NCBI GenBank assembly: GCA_030616195.1
Contig: JAUWXW010000069.1
Span: 1 to 7,742, forward strand
DNA length: 7,742 nucleotides
Direction: 5' to 3'
Source of the DNA: Chloroflexota bacterium
GTDB taxonomy: Bacteria; Chloroflexota; Dehalococcoidia; RBG-13-53-26
The first letter of the stretch is position 1. Every line of letters starts with the position of its first letter. A program made the position numbers and the translations under genes. The notes beneath the pieces are model-generated. The model made no database searches, had not been told where the DNA came from, and saw only the letters and a program-made list of their open reading frames with translations. This document shows, one piece after another, positions 1-5,408 of the stretch.

Positions 1-109
1 TGTCGATGCAGCCAGCGAGCCAAGCTGTAGGAATACTGTCTCCAATCCGTGGGCACACATTCAGAAGAGCCACCTGTCGGGTGGTCGTCCCGGTCTTCAA
101 ATGAGGGGG
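1..109. other. Noncoding upstream region, no gene recognised
   Basis: I see no supported gene here. One plus-strand frame is open from the window edge to a stop at 233-235, and a minus-strand frame is open from about position 98 to the edge. Neither translation resembles a LivM permease, a substrate-binding protein or any other family I know. The first would also run 30 bases into livG. A weak 5-bp hairpin (CCACC at 70-74, GGTGG at 80-84) has no T-tract after it, so I do not call it a terminator. Confidence 0.5.
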
Positions 110-138
110 TTGACATTGGTTGTCGAATTAGCCATACT
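110..138 (+). promoter_or_regulatory. Sigma70-type promoter of livGF
   Basis: A perfect -35 hexamer TTGACA (110-115) is followed after exactly 17 bp by CATACT (133-138), which matches four of six -10 positions. Transcription would start near 144-146, giving a leader of about 57 nt before the preferred livG start at 202. The match and spacing are seen directly; activity is inferred. Confidence 0.65.
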
Positions 139-148
139 TAACGCTAAT
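127..148. promoter_or_regulatory. Inverted repeat over the livGF -10 box, candidate operator
   Basis: ATTAGC (127-132) and GCTAAT (143-148) form a perfect 6-bp inverted repeat with a 10-bp centre. The match extends outward to CGA/CG with a one-base bulge. The centre contains the -10 hexamer and the expected start site. That is where a dimeric repressor such as a TetR-type protein would block transcription. No regulator gene is in the window, so the role is inference. Confidence 0.4.
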
Positions 149-185
149 CGTGAGGGGGACGGGGAGCTTTTACTTTGCTTATTGC

Positions 186-192
186 GGGAGGT
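186..192 (+). promoter_or_regulatory. Ribosome binding site deciding the livG start
   Basis: GGGAGGT lies 9 bases before the ATG at 202 and closely matches the anti-Shine-Dalgarno sequence. livF has the same GGGAGGT 10 bases before its own ATG, which supports this choice. A longer reading from TTG at 175 has a weaker GGGGAG at 161-166 and would only add nine residues with no family similarity. Confidence 0.7.
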
Positions 193-201
193 CGTCAAAA
201 C

Positions 202-993
202 ATGGAAGCTAGTAGTAATGGTGACGTCAAGTTAAAGCTTGAAAACCTTCACCTCAGCTTTGGCGGTGTTAAGGCGCTGGACGCTGTGGGTGTTGAGGTC
301 AAGGGAGGGCAAATCTTCGCCATCATTGGACCCAATGGGGCGGGAAAGACCTGCGCTCTAAATTGCGTAAATGGGTTCTACCGCGCCCAGAGCGGGAGAA
401 TCTTCTTCGAGGGGCAAGAAATCACCAAGCTCAAACCGTACACCATTGCCCAGCTTGGCATAAGCAGGACTTTCCAGAATATCCAGCTCTATACGGGACT
501 GACCGTGGTGGATAACTTGATGGCAGCCAGGCATTTCCTTTTCAAGTCAACCTGGCTGGAGAGCGCCCTCTACTTTGGAAGGTCACACAAAGAGGAAGTG
601 CGACATCGTAGGATAGTAGAGGAGATTATTGATTTCCTGGAACTGGAGCGATGGCGAAAGCAAGTGGTGGGAATGCTTCCTTATGGAGTACGTAAGAGGA
701 TCGACTTAGGAAGAGCGCTGGCCCAGGAGCCGAAAATGTTGCTCCTGGATGAACCCATGGCAGGTATGAACGTGGAAGAAAAGGAGGATATGGCCAGGTT
801 CATTCTGGACGTACAGGAGGAGAGGGGGCTTACAATCGTCCTTATTGAGCATGACATGGGTGTGGTTATGGACATAACTGACAGAATAGCTGTTCTCGAT
901 TTTGGGCGAAAGATTGCTGAGGGAACACCCGAGGAGATAAAGAGCAATCCAGTCGTCATCAGCGCTTATCTGGGTGAGGAATCAACTGCCTAA
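202..993 (+). CDS. livG: LivG-type ABC transporter ATP-binding protein
   Basis: This is a cytoplasmic ATPase subunit of a HAAT-family (branched-chain amino acid type) ABC importer. It would pair with LivF to energise uptake through LivH/LivM-like permeases. In the 263-aa product the Walker A motif GPNGAGKT is at 43-50, the Q-loop Gln at 92 (RTFQN), and the Walker B motif LLLDEP at 180-185. The D-loop AGMN follows, with the H-loop His at 217. The signature is LPYG (159-162) rather than LSGG, a known LivG variation. The last 25 residues match the LivG C-terminal extension (AEGTPEEI...AYLGEE). Length is normal for the family (about 250-260 aa). The ATG at 202 is chosen for its ribosome binding site. 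livF follows after 23 bp. The real substrate is uncertain, because Liv-type ATPases also serve aromatic acids, amides or urea. Confidence 0.93.
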   Translation: MEASSNGDVKLKLENLHLSFGGVKALDAVGVEVKGGQIFAIIGPNGAGKTCALNCVNGFYRAQSGRIFFEGQEITKLKPYTIAQLGISRTFQNIQLYTGLTVVDNLMAARHFLFKSTWLESALYFGRSHKEEVRHRRIVEEIIDFLELERWRKQVVGMLPYGVRKRIDLGRALAQEPKMLLLDEPMAGMNVEEKEDMARFILDVQEERGLTIVLIEHDMGVVMDITDRIAVLDFGRKIAEGTPEEIKSNPVVISAYLGEESTA

Positions 994-1016
994 TCAGGCG
1001 GGAGGTAGAATTAATC

Positions 1017-1817
1017 ATGGCACTATTGCAGCTAAACAATATTGAAGTCAAGTACATGGATGTTATCCTGGTGTTGAGAGGGGTATCGTTGACAGTTGAA
1101 GAGGGGAGCATCGTCACTATGCTGGGAGCCAATGGTGCCGGGAAGTCTACAACTCTCAAGGCTATCTCCGGTCTGCTCAAGGCTGAGGAAGGAAAGGTAA
1201 CCGACGGGAGCATCATCTTTCAGGGGGAGCCGATACAGAACGGAGACCCGGAAGTAATCGCCAGAAAGGGAATCATTCAGATTCTTGAAGGTAGGAGAGT
1301 GCTGGAGCACCTCACGGTAGAGGAGAATCTGAGGGCAGGGGCCTACATTGCTGGTAACGGCGCTAGACTGAAGACAGACCTGGACAAGGTCTATACCTAC
1401 TTCCCCGTGCTTAAGCAAATGAAAAATCAGACCAGCGGCTATCTATCTGGGGGGGAACAGCAAATGCTGGTAGTGGGAAGAGGCCTGATGGCCCACCCCA
1501 AGCTTATGCTCCTGGATGAGGCGTCGCTGGGCCTTGCCCCTCTTCTGGTGGAGGAAATCTTCCGCATATTGAGACGAGTCAACGCGGAAGAAAAGGTTTC
1601 CATGCTCGTGGTGGAGCAGAACGCTGCGGCTGCCCTCTCCCTTGCCGACCATGGCTATGTACTAGAGAATGGCAGGATAGTCCTCGATGATACCGCCGCC
1701 AAGCTCAGGGATAATGCCGATGTAAGGGAGTTCTACATGGGACTCAGTGCAGTAGGGGAAACCAAGAGCTACCGTGAGATAAAACACTACAAGAGAAGGA
1801 AGAGGTGGTTGGGCTAA
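1017..1817 (+). CDS. livF: LivF-type ABC transporter ATP-binding protein
   Basis: This is the second ATPase of the HAAT-type importer and the partner of LivG. The 266-aa product has Walker A GANGAGKST at 37-45 and the LivF-typical EGRR at 91-94, followed by LTVEENL. The signature LSGGEQQM is at 143-150, Walker B LMLLDEAS at 163-170 and LGLAP at 171-175. The H-loop position reads VEQN (199-202) instead of His, which is usual for LivF. Walker B has DEA where LivF proteins mostly have DEP. The protein is about 25-30 residues longer than E. coli LivF. The extra tail is basic and aromatic (YREIKHYKRRKRWLG, 252-266), a form I associate with LivF proteins outside classical leucine operons. GGGAGGT (1000-1006) sits 10 bases before the ATG. 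It is co-transcribed with livG and ends 28 bases before a terminator. The substrate cannot be told from this sequence. Confidence 0.93.
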   Translation: MALLQLNNIEVKYMDVILVLRGVSLTVEEGSIVTMLGANGAGKSTTLKAISGLLKAEEGKVTDGSIIFQGEPIQNGDPEVIARKGIIQILEGRRVLEHLTVEENLRAGAYIAGNGARLKTDLDKVYTYFPVLKQMKNQTSGYLSGGEQQMLVVGRGLMAHPKLMLLDEASLGLAPLLVEEIFRILRRVNAEEKVSMLVVEQNAAAALSLADHGYVLENGRIVLDDTAAKLRDNADVREFYMGLSAVGETKSYREIKHYKRRKRWLG

Positions 1818-1841
1818 GCAGAGGCGGATTGTCGAACAATC

Positions 1842-2189
1842 TCACGAAGGGGAGGTATCCTCCCCTTCTCCTTTTTCAGGCAACAGGGAGGAAAAGTCAC
1901 CATCAAATTCCTTCAGGAAGGCATGCATATCTATCAAATCGTCTGAGCTTACGGCAGTGGAGAACTGGCTTTGTTCCTCTTCAGTCAACTCAGTAACCAC
2001 TTCAGGCAATTTGCCCTCTCTAACAACAGCCGCTACTAAGCCCTGGCTCTCACAAGAAGGACAGAAGACAGATATAAACCATAAGTCCTGTCGGTGACCC
2101 AGGACGCCAATGTTGCCTGGTTCGTAGCGCCGGCCACAAATCCCGCATTTCATGTTCGAAAGCAACTTCTTGATGAATCTATCATCCAT
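1842..2189 (-). CDS. Small CxxC...CxxC zinc-ribbon-like protein, function unknown
   Basis: The 115-aa product has two cysteine pairs, C15/C18 (CGIC) and C43/C46 (CPSC), 24 residues apart. This is the layout of a four-Cys zinc ribbon. The segment between them (RYEPGNIGVLGHRQDLWFISVF, two short pieces 21-42) is rich in beta-forming residues. The C-terminal half is acidic, with no signal peptide or membrane segment, so the protein is probably cytoplasmic. It starts 15 bp after the stop of the nuclease-domain gene and has only a weak AGG upstream, so translation is probably coupled to that gene. Roughly its last eight codons (residues near GEGEDTSPS) are read through the stem of the convergent livGF terminator. 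I do not recognise a characterised family. A partner or nucleic-acid-binding role beside the nuclease-domain protein is inference only. Confidence 0.75.
   Translation of the reverse strand: MDDRFIKKLLSNMKCGICGRRYEPGNIGVLGHRQDLWFISVFCPSCESQGLVAAVVREGKLPEVVTELTEEEQSQFSTAVSSDDLIDMHAFLKEFDGDFSSLLPEKGEGEDTSPS
1846..1876 (+). terminator. Rho-independent terminator of livGF
   Basis: GAAGGGGAGG (1846-1855) pairs perfectly with CCTCCCCTTC (1859-1868) across a 3-base loop. TCC and five T residues (1872-1876) follow on the + strand. It lies 28 bases after the livF stop. The minus strand has no T-tract after the stem, so it serves livGF only. It overlaps the 3' end of the convergent zinc-ribbon gene. 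Confidence 0.85.
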
Positions 2190-2204
2190 TGGCTTGCCTG
2201 GAAC

Positions 2205-2762
2205 TTATTCGTCTTCAGTCTTGCCTTTGCCAAGGTCATGCAGGTCCAGGCTGTCGATGAAGTCGGTAAAGGCCGAGAGCTTGCGCAGTTCTTCCTGGCT
2301 GATCTCCTTTCCCTCGCCAGACCCGGTCGCCTGGGCACTGGGAATAGGTTTACCCGTTTCCTGGTCAAAAATGATCCCGGCCTTCTCCAGAACCTCCTCC
2401 TCAGCATAGATAGGGGCCTCAGTCCTTACGGCAATGGCAATGGCATCGCTAGGGCGAGAATCGACCTCCATATCTTTACCATCAACGCTGATGTTGATCT
2501 TGGCGTAGAAGGTATCATTCTGAAGATCACTGACCACAATAAAGTTTACTTTTGCCTTTAGTGCAGCGATCATGGAACAGAACAGGTCATGAGTCAGAGG
2601 ACGAGGAACGGTGATGCCTTGAAGCTTTATGGCTATGGCATCTGCCTCCGCAGAACCAATCCAGATGGGCAGATATCGCTCCGCATCATTCTGTTTCAAT
2701 ATCACTACTCGCTGAGAATTCACCACACTTACCCGAATGCTGTCAATGCTCATCTCAAGCAT
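2205..2762 (-). CDS. Bifunctional nuclease (BFN/DUF151) domain protein
   Basis: The 185-aa protein carries the BFN domain (PF02577). Characterised plant members have RNase and DNase activity, while bacterial members are mostly unstudied. Family landmarks are LPIWIGSAEADAIAI (31-45), RPLTHDL (54-60), then DSRPSDAIAIAVR (101-113) and PIYAEEEVLEKAGI (117-130). The DSRPSDA stretch is the strongest diagnostic. After about 150 comes a linker rich in Gly/Ser/Glu, then a charged helix-forming tail (EELRKLSAFTDFIDSLDL). That tail resembles the UVR-like tails of many bacterial members, though I cannot confirm the match. The ATG at 2762 has a perfect AGGAGGT (2769-2775) 6 bases upstream; the next Met, at 2753, is too far from it. 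It is the first gene of an operon with the zinc-ribbon gene. Its own strong promoter is divergent from the EF-G2 gene. Actual nuclease activity is not shown by sequence. Confidence 0.92.
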   Translation of the reverse strand: MLEMSIDSIRVSVVNSQRVVILKQNDAERYLPIWIGSAEADAIAIKLQGITVPRPLTHDLFCSMIAALKAKVNFIVVSDLQNDTFYAKINISVDGKDMEVDSRPSDAIAIAVRTEAPIYAEEEVLEKAGIIFDQETGKPIPSAQATGSGEGKEISQEELRKLSAFTDFIDSLDLHDLGKGKTEDE

Positions 2763-2796
2763 CTCCCCACCTCCTGGTCCTGCAGTCTAATCTCCG

Positions 2797-2826
2797 ATTT
2801 TAGACCGCACATTGCCTTTCTGTCAA
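2797..2826 (-). promoter_or_regulatory. Strong sigma70-type promoter of the BFN/zinc-ribbon operon
   Basis: On the minus strand a perfect TTGACA (2826-2821) is followed by an 18-bp spacer and TAAAAT (2802-2797), five of six matches to the -10 consensus. Transcription would start near 2790, leaving a 28-nt leader that holds the AGGAGGT ribosome binding site. Position and consensus quality make this the best promoter in the window. Confidence 0.75.
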
Positions 2827-3061
2827 ATGGTTGAGGCATGTCTTTATGTGTGCATGCCAATGCGCTAATCGCTGTTCCCTGACCCTCCACCCACGGATTG
2901 ACGCCGGTGCGGCGGCCTTCCCTTTTCAGTCGATTTTGATTATACTGACATTGCAGAAGCCATACTTAAGACCGATTCTACCACTGTTGCAAGCGGTTTG
3001 TTGATGCCCATCGTCGTGCCTGTTTTCTACTACTGGTGATTTACTGAAGGAGGCTGGCCTG
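2827..3061. other. Divergent intergenic region before the EF-G2 gene
   Basis: This stretch separates the divergent promoters of the nuclease-domain operon and the EF-G2 gene. For the + strand, TATACT (2941-2946) is a reasonable -10 box but lacks a good -35 box. TTGACG at 2898-2903 is too far upstream to serve it. The stretch TGACATTG...GCCATACTTAA (2946-2969) repeats two blocks of the livGF promoter. AAGGAGG (3047-3053) is the ribosome binding site for the GTPase gene. No coding sequence or structured RNA is recognised. Confidence 0.5.
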
Positions 3062-5137
3062 ATGCAGAGCTACGACACTGATCAGATACGTAATGTAGTC
3101 CTACTCTCCCACTGCGGAGCCGGGAAAACCTCCCTGTGCGAGGCAATGCTGTTCACCTCAGGAGCTACCCCCCGACTGGGCAAGGTCGATGAGGGCACCA
3201 CTACCTCTGATTACGACCCGGACGAAATAAAGCGCAAGATTAGCATTAACCTTTCCCTTCTCCACTGTCAATGGCAGGATGCTAAGATCAACCTCCTGGA
3301 TACCCCGGGCTATGCTGATTTTATCGGCGGAGTAAAAGCGGGGATGAGGGTAGCTGAGGGAGCAGTTATTGTCGTCTGTGCCGCCTCAGGCGTAGAAGTC
3401 GGTACTGACCTGGTGTGGCAATACGCCGAGCAAAGGTCAATGCCTCGCCTTATCTTCATCAACAAAATGGATCGAGAGAATGCCGACTTCTACAAGGTGG
3501 TGGAGCAGATTCGAAGCAAGTTCGGCGCCAGGTGTGTCCCTGCTCAGCTGCCTGTAGGCTCACACACCACTTTCCAGGGCGTAGTAGACCTGATTGGTAT
3601 GAAAGCCTACACCGGGGCCAAGGAGCAGGAGGGGGAGATACCTTCCTCCTTGGAGAGCGAAGTCAACTCCTTTCGCGACAAACTGGCAGAGGCTGTGGCT
3701 GAGATAGATGATGAGCTTACCGAAAAGTATCTGGAGGGACAGGAGATAACCTCAGACGACATTCTGCGCGTTCTAGGAGAGGGAATCAAGGCCGGTAAGA
3801 TAGTCCCCATTCTAACCGGCTCAGCATTACAGAACCTTAGCATAGGACATCTTATGAACGCCATTTGCCATTACCTGCCATCGCCCAAGGAGGTGGGGCC
3901 GGTAGCAGCAACTAATCCAGCGACACAAGGATCGGAGCCGGTTGAACCAGATAAAGGTTCTGCTTTGAGTGCCCTGGTGTTCATGACCAGCGCTGACCCC
4001 TATGTAGGCAAACTGACCCACTTCCGCGTATACTCCGGCTCCATTGCCAGCAACTCTCAGGTGTGGAATGCCACCAAGGAACAGATTGAGAGGATAGGCC
4101 AGCTCTTCGTATTCGAAGGCAAAACACAAGAAGCAGTGCCTAAATTGATTGCCGGGGATATCGGCGCCGTGGCCAAGCTGGCGGTGACCGGCACCAGTGA
4201 CAGTCTGTGTGCAAAAGAGCATCCTTTAAGCCTGACACCTATTGAATTTCCTGGGCCAATATTCAATGTCGCTATACGGCCCAAGACAAAGACGGACGTA
4301 GATAAGCTAGGCACTGTCTTGCCCAGATTGACTGAGGAGGATCCCACTCTGCAGGTACGCAAGGAACCGGATACCGGTGAGACCGTGCTTGCCGGCATGG
4401 GAGATTCGCATGTAGAGGTAGTGGTGGACAGGATGCAGCGAAAGTTCGGCGTCGGGGTTAAAATGGGTATCCCCAAGATCCCGTACAAGGAAACTATTGC
4501 CGCCGGTACCAAGGCGGAATACAAGCACAAGAAGCAAACGGGGGGACACGGTCAGTACGGGCACGTCTTGCTGAACCTTGAGCCTCTGCCCCGGGGCGAG
4601 GGCTTCGAGTTTGCTCAAAAGGTAGTTGGCGGGTCGGTACCCAAGAACTACATACCTGCGGTGGAGAAAGGTGTCCTTGAAGCACGGCAGGAAGGTATCC
4701 TGGCCCGTTACCCGGTAGTTGACGTCAAGGTAATCCTCTACGATGGCAGCTCCCACCCGGTAGACTCCTCGGAGATATCCTTCAAGATCGCTGCGTCGCA
4801 AGCTCTCAAAAAGGGCCTGTCACAGGGCCAGCCCGTTTTGCTGGAGCCGATAATGCACCTTGAGGTTGTGGTACCTGAGGTCTTCATCGGTGACATTATT
4901 GGCGACCTTAATACCAAGCGGGCCAGGGTGCTGGGGATGAACCCGGAGGATGGTAATCAGGTGATTGAGGCCCACGTGCCCCTGGCCGAGGTGCTGAGAT
5001 ATGCCATAGACCTGAGGGCCATGACCCAGGGTCGAGGCACCTATAAGGTCGAGTCCAGTCATTACGAGGAGGTTCCCGCGCATCTAGTTGAGAAGATCGT
5101 CAGTGAGCGGGCAGCGGAGAAAGCCGAGAAAGCTTAG
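3062..5137 (+). CDS. fusA2: EF-G2-type elongation factor G paralogue (translational GTPase)
   Basis: The 691-aa product has the full EF-G five-domain layout. The G domain carries P-loop SHCGAGKTS (16-24), switch I region GTTTSDYDP (45-53), DTPGYADF (80-87), NKMD (134-137) and GSA (253-255). Domain II spans about 300-385, III about 399-475, IV about 476-598 with HGQYGHV (496-502), and V about 599-680. The domain IV tip SSHPVDSSE (563-571) keeps the His that enters the decoding centre during translocation. Two features place it in the EF-G2 (FusA2-like) branch. The usual RGITI of switch I is absent, and DTPG is followed by Tyr instead of the His that activates the catalytic water. Mycobacterial EF-G2 is reported to lack ribosome-stimulated GTPase activity, so the role here may not be canonical translocation. 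AAGGAGG lies 8 bases before the ATG. It appears monocistronic. It could instead be the only EF-G of the organism, but that seems less likely. Confidence 0.9.
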   Translation: MQSYDTDQIRNVVLLSHCGAGKTSLCEAMLFTSGATPRLGKVDEGTTTSDYDPDEIKRKISINLSLLHCQWQDAKINLLDTPGYADFIGGVKAGMRVAEGAVIVVCAASGVEVGTDLVWQYAEQRSMPRLIFINKMDRENADFYKVVEQIRSKFGARCVPAQLPVGSHTTFQGVVDLIGMKAYTGAKEQEGEIPSSLESEVNSFRDKLAEAVAEIDDELTEKYLEGQEITSDDILRVLGEGIKAGKIVPILTGSALQNLSIGHLMNAICHYLPSPKEVGPVAATNPATQGSEPVEPDKGSALSALVFMTSADPYVGKLTHFRVYSGSIASNSQVWNATKEQIERIGQLFVFEGKTQEAVPKLIAGDIGAVAKLAVTGTSDSLCAKEHPLSLTPIEFPGPIFNVAIRPKTKTDVDKLGTVLPRLTEEDPTLQVRKEPDTGETVLAGMGDSHVEVVVDRMQRKFGVGVKMGIPKIPYKETIAAGTKAEYKHKKQTGGHGQYGHVLLNLEPLPRGEGFEFAQKVVGGSVPKNYIPAVEKGVLEARQEGILARYPVVDVKVILYDGSSHPVDSSEISFKIAASQALKKGLSQGQPVLLEPIMHLEVVVPEVFIGDIIGDLNTKRARVLGMNPEDGNQVIEAHVPLAEVLRYAIDLRAMTQGRGTYKVESSHYEEVPAHLVEKIVSERAAEKAEKA

Positions 5138-5146
5138 CCGCAGTTC

Positions 5147-5190
5147 AAAAAAGAGATACGAAGGCCAACCTCTGGGTTGGCCTTCGTATC
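5147..5190 (-). terminator. 16-bp perfect hairpin terminator between convergent genes
   Basis: Arms GATACGAAGGCCAACC (5155-5170) and GGTTGGCCTTCGTATC (5175-5190) are perfectly complementary around the loop TCTG. An A6 run at 5147-5152 becomes a U6 tract after the stem for minus-strand transcripts, so it is a textbook terminator for the clostripain-like gene, 219 bp past that gene's stop. It starts 18 bases after the EF-G2 stop. On the + strand only ATTAAGG follows, so for EF-G2 it may end transcription weakly or simply protect the mRNA 3' end. Confidence 0.8.
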
Positions 5191-5204
5191 ATTAAGGTGA
5201 AGAC

Positions 5205-5233
5205 GTAGGGGCAATTCATGAATTTGCCCCTAC
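5205..5233. repeat. GTAGGGGC-type palindromic element
   Basis: GTAGGGGCAATTCA (5205-5218) and TGAATTTGCCCCTAC (5219-5233) form a near-perfect palindrome with one unpaired T. Short palindromes bounded by GTAGGGGC and GCCCCTAC recur as dispersed intergenic repeats in many bacterial genomes, as I recall. Only one copy is in this window, so repeat status is inference from that resemblance. Confidence 0.5.
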
Positions 5234-5281
5234 CTGCGCCGTTCTGAAGTGATAGGGTGGGTGAAGTAAAGGCGCGGGTGC

Positions 5282-5334
5282 CACCCACAAGTCCGAGCTT
5301 GTGGGTGTGCTGCCAATCCGGCGGGCTGGCAGCA
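5282..5334. repeat. Two back-to-back hairpins in the 3' intergenic region
   Basis: CACCCACAAG (5282-5291) pairs with CTTGTGGGTG (5298-5307) across a 6-base loop. Directly after it TGCTGCCA (5308-5315) pairs with TGGCAGCA (5327-5334) across 11 bases. Neither is followed by a T-tract on either strand. GGGTGGGTG at 5255-5263 could pair with the CACCCAC arm as an alternative fold. They look like palindromic repeats or a degraded miniature element rather than terminators. The rest of 5138-5408 holds no gene that I can support. Confidence 0.45.
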
Positions 5335-5408
5335 GCTTGTGCCATGATGATACCGACTTGTTCATAAGACATCTAGAAGCAGGAGAAGACCCCTGACAGC
5401 TTCCCCCT

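Noticed and set aside
1827..1841. GATTGT/ACAATC hairpin as terminator of the BFN operon
   Set aside because: The stem is six weak base pairs and no T-tract follows on the minus strand.
1842..2834. Plus-strand open frames at 2094-2561, 2152-2409 and 2589-2834
   Set aside because: They are antisense to the BFN and zinc-ribbon genes, whose domain motifs, promoter and ribosome binding site are all on the minus strand.
2835..2858. GGCATG-N12-CATGCC inverted repeat upstream of the BFN promoter as an operator
   Set aside because: The arms are only six bases, palindromic-like words (GCATGC) are common, and nothing else supports binding.
3827..4801. Long minus-strand open frames of 131, 157 and 164 codons
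   Set aside because: They run opposite the EF-G2 gene, show no family motifs, and are shadows of its codon use.
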